Assembly (NCBI RefSeq): GCF_010183535.1
Contig: NC_071330.1
Location: forward strand, 5,871,717 to 5,935,716
Length of the DNA: 64,000 bases
Source: Caenorhabditis remanei
Taxonomy: Eukaryota; Nematoda; Chromadorea; Rhabditida; Rhabditidae
Direction: 5' to 3'
Below, piece after piece: positions 25,401 through 37,898 of the stretch. The translations under genes were made by a program, and so were the position numbers. Position 1 is the first letter of the stretch. Each line of letters opens with the position of its first letter. The notes below the pieces were generated by a model, which saw only the letters and a list, made by a program, of their open reading frames with translations, was not told where the DNA came from and did no database searches.

Positions 25401-27613
25401 TCTTCCAGCCAACAAAGTGGTCAGCAGTGTGGTGAGAGTAACTGCTTCATCCGATAAGCCACCACTTGCTCCAATCAGTATAAATGCTCATGTGAACAGT
25501 AGTAACGACGAAGAAGCTCACACACAAGCTGACAACAAAGTGACATTCACAATTCCAGTTGATTTCAAGAACCAATTGAGTTTGAATGGTAGATCAAACC
25601 CAGAACAAGTCGATTTCTCGATGACGAACAAAACAAGACCAGATGTGTTCGATGATAATGAGATCGGACCAGTTGTCTCTCATCTCTATCAGATTTCAAA
25701 CCGCGGACCATCTGAAATCGACGCCGCCACTCTTGACATATTCTGGCCGTCATTCTCAACAGAAGGGGGACATCTCTTGTATATTATCACTGAACCAGTT
25801 GTGAATCCACCGAATAAGGGAAGATGTCGTGTCAAGCAATTGCAGAATGTCAATCCACTCAACTTGAGGGTACGTTTTTAGTTTTTTTTTTAGTTTGTAT
25901 TCCATGAATCGAGCCCAAAGCCCAAAGAATTAACTCGAACTTAGCAAACGATCTCAACGACTGAAAATTTTCAATGAAACTTACAAATGAAGTTTCTCGA
26001 GCGCACTGCAAATCCGTTAGATCGTAAACCATGACATTTTCTTTTGGAGAGGACACACGGCCTTTAAAAGATCGAAATGCTTACGCGCTCCAATGAAAAA
26101 TTATAGAAACTTTCACGATTATTTTTTTGTAATTGTAATTGTTTATTTATTACGACTTATAAGTCGTGAAAATAAATTAGAACCAGTACACGTAATACTT
26201 AAATAACACGTAGGCAGTGAGGGTAACATAATATTGTGAAGGCGAGTTAAATTATATTGGATACAGTTAAACAAGGTTTCGTTGGGGTGCATTGGATGCG
26301 CTGTTAAGTTGTGTCAAATAAGTTAGAGTACGGTTGACAAAGAATTTCCTTCGCAGTTTGTTTTGGGTCGCTTCCAAACGAATCAAGTCTTTGCGCGCGT
26401 GCGATTGTTTTGAGATAGTGTGAAGAAATCGGCTGTATTGAGATCTATTTTCCGAGATCTATTTTTTTTTTGAGTTTCTAAAAAACTTTACCCGAAATTT
26501 TCAATAGTTTCTCTTTTTCCAGATAACCAACGAGCACGTTCCAACGGAGCCACCAGTAGCCAAGACCCCAAATGAGTATTCTCGAGAAGAAGACGACGAA
26601 TCATACGAAGATACAACTCAACCACAACGAACAACATCCCATCGACCATCTCAACATCAGACTCATCAACAGGGACAAGTTCATGTATATGAGAGAGATG
26701 AAGAGAAAATTCGACAGAATACTGGAAATTGGCAATACGTGGAAGATAAGAAGAAGAAGGGAGATTACGAGTACATTCCAGATGAACAAGAGTATGATGG
26801 GCCTGAATTTGAAGATGATGAAGATGAGGACTTTGATAGAGCTGGAAGTAAGAGAGTGAAGAGATCTCCAGTTCCAAAGAAGAAGAAGAAGGAAGGAGCA
26901 AGAAGTGGAGAGCCGAGAAGTGACAAAGCAAGATTCTCAGATCTTCGTGAAGCTGTCAAACTATCAAAGGAAGCCGGAGGAGTCGTTGATTACAAGGGAC
27001 CACTCTCGAGAGCATCAGTTGATTGCAACGGACTCAGATGTACTCATATCGAATGCGACATTTATGATTTGAAAGAAGACGAATTTGTGTTGGTTGAGAT
27101 ATTCTCTCGTCTCTACACGAATACATTGGTTGATGAGAGGAATCCAGGTGGAGACATCTCTTCTCTTGCACTTGCTCGTGTCACCTCAACTAAATACAAT
27201 CTTCCACATAAGCCGACACTCATCACTGCTGTTTCGACGAATATGAATGCAATCGCATCAGAAGAAGGAAGAGATCTCCCGTGGTGGTTGTATCTTTTGG
27301 CTATTCTCATCGGATTGGCTATCCTTATTCTGTTGATTTTGTTGCTCTGGAGGGTTAGTTTCATTCATATTTTTGAACGTCTGAGGGACTTTTCATACCT
27401 TCCAATTAATATAGATCGTCTTCACCCTTACAAAAACTACAGTAACCCAACTCAGTCATTTTTCAGTGTGGTTTCTTCAAACGTAATCGTCCACCAACCG
27501 AACATGCCGAACGTCGTGTTGACAGTCAACCAGCTGCTCACTATGCAGATACTCAGGCACGTTACGCATCACAAGATCAATATAATCAGGGACGTCACGG
27601 ACAAATGCTCTAG
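22494..27613 (+). CDS. pat-2: PAT-2, integrin alpha subunit
   Basis: Ten exons close in phase: 22494-22666, 22714-22951, 23004-23127, 23174-23815, 23980-24455, 24515-24651, 24900-25094, 25155-25869, 26523-27353 and 27467-27613 (1225 aa). A signal peptide ends near residue 26 (LLCLLLGLFSLVAA). FG-GAP propeller repeats carry Ca-binding loops DFDGDGIDD, DVNKDGKDD, DLNLDGYND and DVDGNGMPD. A basic KRVKRSP site in an acidic/basic insert probably marks heavy/light-chain cleavage. The transmembrane helix (WWLYLLAILIGLAILILLIL) is followed by CGFFKR, the integrin alpha membrane-proximal motif. PAT-2 pairs with PAT-3 beta at muscle dense bodies and M-lines, and belongs to the RGD-binding alpha class. 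The start was chosen because the signal peptide follows at once and TTTTTCAG lies three bases upstream. The size matches the C. elegans protein closely. Confidence 0.96.
26140..26180. repeat. Perfect palindrome in pat-2 intron 8
   Basis: ACGACTTATAAGTCGT (26152-26167) is a perfect 16-bp palindrome flanked by TTTATT and AATAAA-like complements. The stem is therefore longer with one or two mismatches. It sits in the 653 bp intron 8, the largest pat-2 intron, and may be a remnant of an inverted-repeat element. Confidence 0.6.
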
Positions 27614-27954
27614 ATTATTCCTATTATACCTGTAAACCTGTAGCCAATGTGCTTCATTGAAACTATTCAGTAGGGCGCACTTACTACAGTTCACATCAAA
27701 CCTAGTACCCATAATAATTTCAAACTCTTTTATATCTAATCGTTTACATCTGCGGGTGTCTTTTCTTTTTTATCATTTATAGTCTCTCCTCTTCCTGTTT
27801 TTTCCTCCATTGTGCCTTGCCCTTTCATTGTTTTTTCTTGACTTTTAATCTCTCCAAATCTCTCAAATTGGTGCTTTATTTTATGTTCATATTTCAATTT
27901 TCTTTGAATCAAAATGTTTGTTCTAGTCTCTATTTTTTTTTTGAATTTTTGAAT

Positions 27955-27960
27955 AATAAA
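27955..27960 (+). terminator. Candidate pat-2 polyadenylation signal
   Basis: AATAAA lies about 340 nt after the pat-2 stop, in T-rich DNA. Confidence 0.45.
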
Positions 27961-28014
27961 TCAAAACTTGAAAACCACTATAATCATCCACATCTTCCAT
28001 ACATTCCAGAGTTG

Positions 28015-28710
28015 CATGGAAGTGAAAATTCTTATCCGGAAGTCGGAAGTCGGAAGTGGGAATCCCATAAAACTGATTCATTTGAGACTGAGGGGCTAAG
28101 CTGTTGCGAACATGGGTCTAGGAAAAGGAGGTATCAGATGTCTCCCTTCAAACGGGAATACCACGTATTTCGAAGATGAATTCAAAATACTCGTGGCTGT
28201 GGAAAAATATCAAGATGAACTCCATGTGTGGATTGTTTTGAGGATCAGAGGAAGTCCGCCAGAATGAAATGAATGAATGAATATATTTCTTTGCACGAGG
28301 GTTTGGCAAAATGACGGAAAAGTATCAAGCGACCCGGCTGGACTCCAGCGCTGTGTGTAAGTAAAATTTTCGAAAAAGGAAAACGGGAGAAGGAAGTCGG
28401 AAGTTAATTTCAAAAATAACAATGACAAATTCGAGGAAATTTTCTCACGGGAATCACTGATAACGGATTTTGGCGTAGTATTCATGCAAAATTTCATCAA
28501 AAATCAGCAAAATTCATCCGAAATTTCGGTCGAAAATTCCAAAATATTCTGAAACTTTTACACGGAAGTCATAAGTGGCAAAAATTTTTAAACGGAATAC
28601 GGAAGCCGGAAGTAGCAAGTAAATTTTCTAGAATGGAAGTCGGAAGTCGGAAGAAGGAAATCGGAAGTGAAATTTTCCAAACGGAAGATGTAAGTCGAGA
28701 AAGGAATTCC
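28015..28710. repeat. Degenerate CGGAAGT repeat region
   Basis: The heptamer CGGAAGT and close variants recur in clusters at 28036-28058, 28392-28404 and 28560-28692, separated by A/T-rich spacers and a GAAT run near 28265. Spacing is irregular, so this is a decayed satellite or repeat rather than a gene. Two copies read CCGGAAGT (28036, 28606), which also matches the ETS-factor core; whether that matters is unknown. Confidence 0.65.
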
Positions 28711-28719
28711 GTACAGCTC

Positions 28720-29040
28720 TGCTGAACGGAGCAAGACTCTGGACAAAGAACATCAGGCTATTAGGTGTTCTGCTATACGCCGTTAGGGGTTGCCAGCTCC
28801 ACTGAATTTCTCAGGAAGCAGGTGATCAGAGACAGAGAGATTCGACTTGGCTTGGTGCAGCAATCGAAGGATCCGGTCATGGAGTGGGAAGAGAGGGTTT
28901 GCATGACGGGAAATTTGAAGCAGACTGACTTCAACTGTCGATTCAGATCCCTTTTATACAAACAATTCACGTGGCTAGGTCAGATCGCTATCTCATTAGG
29001 AAGGGCCATGGTCAAATGTCAAGCTAGTATTGATTGAAAA
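28720..29040 (+). other. Unassigned segment, possible decayed mobile element
   Basis: The DNA is more GC-balanced than its neighbours and carries a 90-codon open frame that includes KQFTWLGQIAI, loosely reminiscent of the C-terminal tail of LINE reverse transcriptases. There is no catalytic motif and no splice context. It may be a decayed retroelement or chance; I cannot name it. Confidence 0.2.
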
Positions 29041-29639
29041 GGTGAGATAAGATGTTGAGTTGGAAAATGAAAAGGTCACGGTGTTTCAAAATATTTCATT
29101 AATCAAACTGTCACAAAATCCATAACATTTTTTCGATGCAGATGCAGTCATCGTTCACACTCGAGCGTCTTCTTCCCATCACTTTCCACTTCCTTACAGT
29201 ACTCCGGATCGCAGAATGAAGCTCCACATGAGACTGAAAACAGTTGAGGTTTATCTCTCTCTCCCTGTTTTCTTTTCGAATAACTCACTCAAATTTTCAG
29301 TCAATCCACCTGGATTCTGTGCACCGGAAACCGTGGCTTTTGGAGGAATCAAATGACAATTCTGCAACGGAAAACATTTGAAAAAGAGGAAGAGAAGGTT
29401 TCAATTTCCTGGAGAGATCAAATTTTTCTATTTTGGATTCTTGGCTTTTGAAATGATCACTTGGACATTTGATATCTTTTTTTGAAGGAATCGAAACAAA
29501 AAAAGAAGAAATTCAGGAGTCAGGAAACGAAGAGATTGTTTTGTTTGTTGGTGGTCAAGGAGTCAAAAACAACTCACAAATCATAGATGACCTAGCAATT
29601 GACTGGAGCTCAAGTACGTCTCATTTCATTCTTATCGCT

Positions 29640-29900
29640 TCAGTATTGAAAGTGCGCTCTGATGCAAAGCGATTTTTATAACTAATGTGTTAACACAACA
29701 CCGTTTTCGCAACAGCGCTCCACTGAGAACTAAGTAAAATCTTTTTCTTATCTGGATTCATTTTTTCCCAACACTTCTTGCCCATCGTCTCGGTGGAGCG
29801 TGATAGTAAGCATGAATTATAGCAAATGTGCTCTAATACAAACGGCTCAACCTTTTCCTCTGTATTCCATTAGAGCGCGATTACAGAGCTCACCGAAACA
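29640..29900. repeat. MITE-like inverted-repeat cluster
   Basis: GCGCTCCACTGAG (29715-29727) is inverted relative to CTCGGTGGAGCG (29789-29800). A third related piece, TTAGAGCGCGATTACAG, lies at 29870. The same GCGCT(C)TACCGA core builds the element at 36713-36851, so these are members of one dispersed family. Confidence 0.55.
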
Positions 29901-31007
29901 AACTACAGACCTCAAATTATATTCATAAGCATTAATTGTTGTTATTATAGAAGTACTTTGACTTGTTTTCCTGTTCTGCCAATCAAAATACAATATTTTT
30001 TATGATGTTTTCTCTTTTTCCAAATATTTATTTCTTCCTCTTCTTTTCCATGCAAAACATTGTATTTTGTAGTGTGTTTACATCCCGAAAAGAACATAAA
30101 AACATCTGTCGTTTATTCTGAATTTTTGATGTCATGACGGATTTTGCAAATGTTTTTCTTCTTTTTTGTTCTAGAACTGCAAATGAAATGGCAATTAAAA
30201 TTTCGAATCGGGATTACTTTAATCTTTTATGTGACCGGATTAGCGGTTTTGTGTGCAAAAATTAGAGATTAAAGAGGGGCAAACTTTCAATTGAAATAAT
30301 TGAAAAAAAAAACGGTTTGTCTCATAATTATTCGTTCATCGAAACACAATGGAGATTTTGATACCTGCGGATGTGATAGGTCTAAATAAGAGCAGTTCGC
30401 AACAATGCCGTGATCCAAAATGTCAGCAAGCCCACTGTTTTGTTTTCAATTACCTTCTTTCTTGGCTCCAGAATCCTAAAAACTTTCCAGTACGAGAGAA
30501 GCGAATAGTTGCGAAACGTCTCAGTTTCGGAATCCGTTCCATTTTTCTCAATTTCATAACTCCATAACATTTGAAAAACCTACATCACCTGAATCTCGGA
30601 CCCCAACACTAAATTTCACAACGCTTTCCAAGAAAAAAAGAAGAAGAGATGACTCACATGTTGTGTGATAATCGTGAAAATTGATAGTAGAAAGAGAAAG
30701 AACGGAGTGATGGACGTCATCATTTGATCGGTGTCACACGTACTGAATCACATTGATTTTCCATTTGTTTATTTGTTGTTTCTTTCTCTAATCCTCTATT
30801 GTATCAAATGAGTTGAAGATTTGAAGATTTTCTTGGACAATTTCTCGATTTCTGTGAAATTATCTTAAATTTGATATTGCAAGAGTTGAACGGTGTGAGG
30901 GGGAGTTAGAGAAAGCAGACCGTCTCGTTTCTCTACTCCCTCTAACTCCTTCTCAGCTCTCTCATTCTCCAACTATAATTGCTCTTAACTCAGCTAGCTT
31001 TACATCT

Positions 31008-31372
31008 AGAAAACTTTTGTCAACTAATGAAATGTTACAAATTTCCAGAAGAACACTTGATTAATTGACAAAAACTTTCTATCTCTTCTAGTGTTTGAGA
31101 TATCTCTAATCCCAATCAAGAAGGTTATGTATCCTCCCTCCCACTCCCTTTCCAACTGATTACAAGTCATGAGATATCCCCATTCAAATGCCAAAATCGT
31201 AAATATTTTCTCCAGCATTCCATTTCCTAATCTCCTTCCAAATGTTTTCCATTTCCTCTTATATTTCCACGAGTTGTCACATTATTTTTCTCTCATTTTC
31301 ATGATTTTTTCAAATTGTATCCCACGGAGCAGCCATCTGATTCATATATATTATGTCTGTATATCAGAATGA
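31008..31372. repeat. Duplicated segment, copy A
   Basis: It matches 36039-36402 in direct orientation over about 360 bp with scattered substitutions and small indels. The best block is the ATGAGATATCCCCATTCAAA stretch and the following CTCCTTCCAAATGTTTTCCA. It ends at CCCACGGAGCAGCCATCTGA followed by TTCATATAT. A weaker matching block (GTCTCGTTTCTC) lies just upstream. Open frames in both copies differ at amino-acid-changing sites, so it looks non-coding. Confidence 0.85.
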
Positions 31373-32295
31373 ATAATAGAAAAAAAGAAAGAGGAAGTAA
31401 AAAAAAAAAGAAAAGAGAAGTTGGGAGTTCACCTGCAGAGACTTATAAACGAATAAATTGGAAATAAAGAGAATTTCTTTTCTCGTTTCTGAAACTCTCA
31501 TTTTGCAATTTACCATCTCGCAACCAGGACGTTTCGCAACTGCTCCATTTACCAACGATGATGTCTAATTCGTCCGAAATTAGTTTGAGGCGTTGGGGCT
31601 CTGGAAATTCTGGAGACCGAAAACTAGATATATCGGAGAACTCACAGTGTGCAATAAATAACGAAAAAAACGATTTTCTTATCAAAACCTGTCCTCCAAT
31701 TCTTTAGTCTTCTGTATCTTCTGACCTTTTTGAGATATTTTCCATAGACTGTAGTTGTCTCTCTCTACCTCTCTGCGTCTCTCTTCTCTCTCCCATATTC
31801 CTTTTTTATTTCATTTTGCAACCTTCTCCTCCTCCCTTTCAATTCGTTCATACTGTGATGTCTCCCTTCCGCGCCAACGCGAGACATCACATCGAATCGA
31901 GAGAGTCCTTCAGACCACTAGACAAAATGAAACCGACGTTTTTTTTTGCTTGCTGGCTGCTCTCGGCCTCCTCTGCAAATGTTGCAATCCTGTCTGAGTC
32001 TCTATCCTCTTTTCTCTTATTCTTCTTCCCACGTGACGTGGCACTTCTCCGTTCAAGTCAGCTGGTCTCTCCCTCTCGTTTTGCAAAGAAAAATGCTCTT
32101 TCTTCTGAGCTCCGTTGCCTGAGCAAACATCTTCACAAATCGTTCCGATGCTCGTTTTTTCTTTGTAGAGTAGAATGAATGATTTTTGAGCGGTTAAAGG
32201 TCTCGTTATCATCATTTCATAGTGGATTGCCCCCCTCTTCTTCTGCACCGCCCGTCTAGTTTCTTCTTCTTTTCCGTCATTTTATTCCATCTGAA

Positions 32296-32337
32296 TGCTC
32301 AATCATCATTGAGCAACAACTTGTTGTTTCAAACAAC
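32296..32337. repeat. Two adjacent short hairpins
   Basis: TGCTCAAT-CATC-ATTGAGCA (32296-32315) and GTTGTTT-C-AAACAAC (32323-32337) are perfect hairpins lying next to each other in intergenic DNA. The function is unknown. Confidence 0.5.
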
Positions 32338-35300
32338 ATCATCTTCTTGTTGACTATTTAAGAGACTTCCAATTCAATTTCAAATAAAAAAAGATGTTTG
32401 GAAAAAGACTTCTTGATGTTTCGTTCCCTTAAATTGATGCGCATGATTTTTGGAAAATGTTGGGAAAACTCAGCTAATATTCAAATGTCATGTGACACCT
32501 GATTAGGCTCATCCAATTCAGTTTTTCTGTGTCATCCATTCCCCAATAAACCATGTTCTATACATTTTGTGTCGTTTTTAGTTGGTCTTTTTTCATTTCA
32601 TCTCTTTCATTGTGACCGATTTCGAACATTTTGTGTCGCTGATTTATTCGATTGGTTTCCTGAATTGCTCATTTTGTCTTTTTGCTCGGATATTGTGAAA
32701 TCTCAATCGTCCTCTTGAGAGAGCTCAATTCGTGTTCTCTCTCATACAATTCTTTTCTTCTGTGACTCTTGTTTTACAAGTTCGTTCAATTCATATTAGT
32801 ATTTTAACCCGACTATATGATCTATGTTCTCAAAAGTTTGGTTCCGTTTCGAATTATGTCAGTAGTGTGTGACAGTTTCAAAAAGTAGCTGAAAGAATAA
32901 TTGCTATCAAATCTTTTCTGAACGCTTATTAACGATCTTTATACCGAATTGAAGCTCATGGTGTCATCTACAACATGGTCTTGGCTAAAATTGTACAAGA
33001 TCAATCAGTTGTGTTATGGTAGATCTGAAACTTTCATTTGCCCGAAGCTCGTAGAATGAACTTAAAATTTGTTAGGTATTTGCTATTTCAGAATTTCTTC
33101 AGTGCCAAGTTAGATTCTTCGTCCAAGCTTCTTCTCATTTTAACAATCACTTTATTCTTTCACTTGTGCAACCCAATCTCCCTCCGTTTTCGTTCATTTG
33201 CAAAATCTTTATTATCATTTTCTGCAACTTCTGCAATTTCTATTCATTCTTTCCTCCCAAAACCTTCTTGTGATTATGTCTCAAGAATGTCATTCATATT
33301 GATGAGTTGTAATACCAAATTGTTTATGAAGTCTCCTGGTCACCTAAAGTTGACCTCCAGCTACTCGTCTTCCTTATCTCTCAAACACCACTCAGAACAT
33401 TCACTAGAATTAAAGAATATCGGCTTGGTAATCTGTGATTCGGAAAAGAAAAAAGTGAAAGTTGATGGAATGAAAAGTCAAATGTTTTGATGGATTAGCA
33501 ATATAAGATTAATCGGAAATGCTTAGTTTGACCAATTTGTTTCAGTCTGAGGATTCGAGATCTGAGATCTCAGAACTAGAAGATGGGCTAAAGGAAGATT
33601 ATCTCTAGTTCAGATTTCTAGATTTCTAGATCCAACTATCCTTTTTTCCACATTTTCGTGTCAATTCCTAAAATTTTTCAAAAAGTTTTCACTCTATTAC
33701 CCTCGCTTCCTCCCCTCCATATATAGATCTTGCATCCTTTAGCGAGCCAAAGGTCGTCCACATTCAAAACTCAAAAAGTTTCCATTTTCCATTTCTTTTT
33801 TCATCATCATCATGAATTCATTTGGTCCCTTTCCTTCTCTTCTCATCCATTTTTATAGAGATACATATAATATATATTCCTCTTTTTTTCCCTCTCTCAT
33901 TTTATATGCATTCTCAATTTCATCTTCCTCTTTTTCCTTTTTTTCTTCAAAACTTCCACGTCATCTGACTCCTCTTCTTCTCTTCTCCATCGCCTCCTTC
34001 TGCTCCAGAATTCTTGCAAAACGCCTCGCCTTCTCTCTTCCCGTTTTTGTCAATTTTTCTCTATTTAGACTCTTGTGGTTTGTGACCGCTTCCAGATAAA
34101 AAAGCGCGGGGACGGACGTCCAAAAAAATAGAATTCGTTTTTTTCTTGTTCTAAAAATAGGTACAAGACGACGTCGTGCAGTCGTTTTAGTCGTCGTCGC
34201 ATTAGGAATTGAGTGCTTTTTCCACTTCCACGTCATCTGAAGAGGGTGAAGGCGTGAGCATAATTGGAGGGAAAGAAGCAGAGGATTCTGGAAAAGGCGT
34301 GACTCACAAAGTTTCAGTTTTCCAAGAAAAATCAAAATCTGGAAACGTATTTTCAACTTTTTATCCTATTTTTATAACAAAATTTTGTTGTGGACTTTGA
34401 AGGAGTTGGTGGTTGATAAAGGTCCTGGCTCTGTTTGTCCGGATGTCCCCTAATATGAGATTATTGTTTGCTCAAGTCCCGATTTTCAGCCCTATTTTTC
34501 TGTAGAAAAATTTCCAAAATCCCACGTAATCTTCCTGAAATTTCGGAATCTCCACCTGTTGTTTCATTGGTTCTGATCTCTGTATTTTCGTCACGAATTA
34601 CCTAAACTTTTACCACTTCATTGAAACCGTAACATTCTCTCCCCATACACGTCACATTTGTTATTGTTTCATTTTTGTCAGACACTCTTCTCTTCTTTTT
34701 CTTATCGTCTAAACCTGACTTTTTTCAACCGCACTCAACGAATCACGAGGAGAAAAAAGAAGAAGATCTATGTACTTTTATACATTTTTTGTTCGCTTTT
34801 AAACGAATGGAATGCCGTTTTATTTTATCACAAGCTGTTTATCAGACAAACAATTCGCTTTTTTCGCCGTTTCGCTTGTTTACTTCAAAGAAAAAATGAT
34901 CTCGGCATGAGTCGTTTACAAACCTGGTTTTGTGTCCCTTTTCCACATATCGGTTTGTCTGTTTGTCCGGATGTCCGACTCCAGTGGACCATGCAAAATG
35001 TCCTGGACATTTGCAACCTTTCCTCCTCTTCGTTCTCTCCCTTTTTCCCCGTCTTCTATCACTCTGTTCTCTGAAATTATAGCCTTCTTCTTCTCCTTCT
35101 TCTTCTTCCCAACCGTCCATTTCCTTCTTTCTCTGCTCTCAACTTTTTCTTGTTTTCATCTTCGTTTTCATCACCAACCCTCCCACACCAACCACCCCAT
35201 TTTTGCAGACTTCTTTCTCCTTCTCCTCTCAATTCTATTTTCTTTTTCACCTCATTTTTCTTTATTTTCTGTCTTCGGCAGGAGGAGAAAAAGAATTGTT

Positions 35301-35914
35301 TTGCTGCGCCTGCTCTCGTTTAGAGCAACACACTCTTTTTTGAGAGAAAAAGAGACTGAGAGAGACTGAGAGCAACCCCGATTTTCCCGCAGAATTTGAG
35401 TGCGTCCCGACTCCATTCCTGTTTCTCAGAGAGAGCACCAGCACCCAAAAGAACATTTGGACTTTTGTATCGAAACGAGAGAGAGACAGAGAGGGAGCAG
35501 AGAAACGAGAGTGTCTGGACTCTCTGTGCTCTCTTCGTGAAGGGTATACTTTGACCGTTCATATCTCTACGTGCACTTCCTACTTCATAAAACTGTCAAC
35601 TAACGAATTATAGAGAATTTTATGAGAATCATTTTATCAGTTGAAAACTTCTTGATAGCTTCTCATCAAAACAGCATAGACTCTTTCAAAGTTTCTCTCC
35701 CTCTCTCCGAATAGAAATTCTAGTGCAAATTAGTTTTTTTTTTCTATTTTTATTATTTGCTGATTTGAACGGAAATAACACAAAAACCGACACTTGTCCT
35801 TTCTGAATGAAAAAAAGGAAGAACATCATCTGAAAAACATAAAAGACGTCACACATGAGAACGCTTCATTCCCAGATAACGGATACAAGTTTGTGCTACT
35901 GTAGTGGATATCGA
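32338..35914. other. Intergenic DNA between duplicated segments
   Basis: No gene could be supported. Long open frames (for example 33038-33490 plus) have no domain, no codon-like pattern and no splice context. TGTTTGTCCGGATGTCC occurs twice (ending about 34449 and at 34960-34976). CT-rich and GA-rich runs dominate 35100-35530. Confidence 0.5.
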
Positions 35915-36038
35915 GCAGCGAGGATAATCGAGAGAGTGCAGAGAAGTCAGACAGTCTCGTTTCTCCGTACTCTCTATGATATCTGCTAGTTTCTATTTCC
36001 TATCAACTTGATTGTATGTAGTTCCGTAAGGAGTGCAC

Positions 36039-36402
36039 CTAGAAAAAGTTTGCCAACTAATGAAATGTTACAAATTTCCAGAAGGACATTTGACTAGTTG
36101 ACAAAAACTTTCTATCTCTTCTAGTTTTTGAGATATCTCTAATCCCAATCATGATGGTCATTTATCCTCCCTCCTACTCCTTTTTCCAACTGATTACAGG
36201 TCATGAGATATCCCCATTCAAATGCCAAAATCATAAATATTTTCTCCACCATTCCATTTTCTAATCTCCTTCCAAATGTTTTCCATTTCCTCTTATTTTT
36301 GTACAGATATCTAGAAACGAATATTTTTTCTCTTATTTTTCTTCCATTTCTACCCAAATTGTATCCCACGGAGCAGCCATCTGATTCATATATGTCTGCA
36401 TA
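36039..36402. repeat. Duplicated segment, copy B
   Basis: This is the direct repeat partner of 31008-31372, offset by about 5.03 kb. It differs mainly by a small replacement around 36300-36350 and by a deletion in the TATATA tract at its end. Confidence 0.85.
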
Positions 36403-36712
36403 ATCAGACAGAAAAACGAGACAGAAAACAAGCGGAAATGATTTCGATAGGCTCCGCCCACTTCTGACTCCTTCTAATCCCGCTCATTTCACATCATTCT
36501 CCTTCTAGATTATTCTGGATATTTTAAAGGCTGCAATATTTAGGTGGGGCTTATCCTCTTCTTTTTTTTCGAAAATCATGAATCATATCGTAGAATCGTG
36601 TATCATATGTTTGTCTAAAGATAGGCAAGCTCATGCTTTTCAAAAAACTTATCGTCTGTTGACCGTCACTCAAATGTTCTTACTGTAAGCCAGATTGATT
36701 GTATCGACGATA

Positions 36713-36851
36713 TTAGCACGGCACGCTTGTTACAGCCGCGCTCTACCGAGACCCATGAAAACTGTGTGCAGTATTGAGAGACTCGGAGAAAAAGTAACAT
36801 TTTTCAAGGCCTTTTCGGTGGAGCGCAGTTGTAAGAACTGTGCCAATCTAA
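36713..36851. mobile_element. MITE-like element with 37-bp inverted ends
   Basis: The left end (36713-36749, TTAGCACGGCACGCTTG...CTACCGA) and right end (36815-36851, TCGGTGGAGCGCAG...CTAA) are imperfect reverse complements, enclosing about 65 bp. There is no coding capacity. Related pieces lie at 29640-29900. Confidence 0.7.
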
Positions 36852-37898
36852 TATCTCAAAAATTAAAAACGATTCATTTGAAATTTGAAATATTTCGTTG
36901 AAAACACCTCTCCTCTCTACAAATCTGGCCGAGATACGAAAATTTTTAGAAGAGCATAGAAACAAGACTATCTGCATTCTCTTTAATTTACACTTGCCCG
37001 TACAGACTACTGTATTCCTTGAAAAACAGCATCGACTCTCTCTCCTAATTTGGTATCATTTTGATGTGCATGCACCCTCTCAATCCCTCTCTCGATTCCC
37101 TTCCAAACAACATCTTGTTTTTGCTCCAAGTCACGTCGTCTTCATCTTCTTCATCTCCTTCTACTTTTTTCTTTTTTCTAGAATTCTCTCAAATTCTCCA
37201 AAACTTCTCATATTCCACCTACACACATTCACCGCTTTCTACCCGAATTCTTGATATTATCATCACATGGGTCTCTCCTCTTCTACTCTCCTTTTTCTTC
37301 TTACAAATTTTCCAAAAGTCTCTTCTTCTTCTTCTTTCTCTTTCGATTAGTCACTTGGCGCCAGGCGACAAAGAAGAAGAAAAAAGGGAAGATGAAGATG
37401 TGGTGATTGGAACGAAAACAATGTGTGAGATGAGAAGAGAAAAAACCAGTTTAGGAGAGTCTCTTTTTCTGCAAAAATAGTTTCCTTACGTTCTTCTATT
37501 TCTCTGCGTTCTCTCCACTCTTAATGCTCTCTTTGATTGCTTTTCGAACAGTCAATGAATGTTTTTTTAATCTATGCCAATTATGTCATTCAAAATGACA
37601 TAACGTTCATTTCTATTAAAGTTCTGTGGTTATCCAATAATGCTCTATTGATAATGGTTGCAAATCATGAGACCTTGATGAACCCACTTGTAACATCTTC
37701 TTTTTTGCAAAAACTATTCAAAATCTATTGAAAACCTCAAAATGTGATAACCTGATTAACCCATTCATTCCATGTTTTTCGTTGAAAATCAAGTATGTAT
37801 TCACTTTTAAACTTTGGTTTCCATCCATCTTCTTTTTTTTCTCATTTCTCATCCTTATCAGTTTCTGAATCTTGAACTCAACTGTCTCCTATTTCCAG

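Noticed and set aside
31024..31218. Similar open frames in both copies of the duplicated segment
   Set aside because: Differences between copies change amino acids freely, so the shared frame is better explained by shared DNA than by a protein.
33038..33490. 150-codon open frame on the plus strand
   Set aside because: Composition is that of AT-rich intergenic DNA; no domain, no conserved neighbours, no splice sites.
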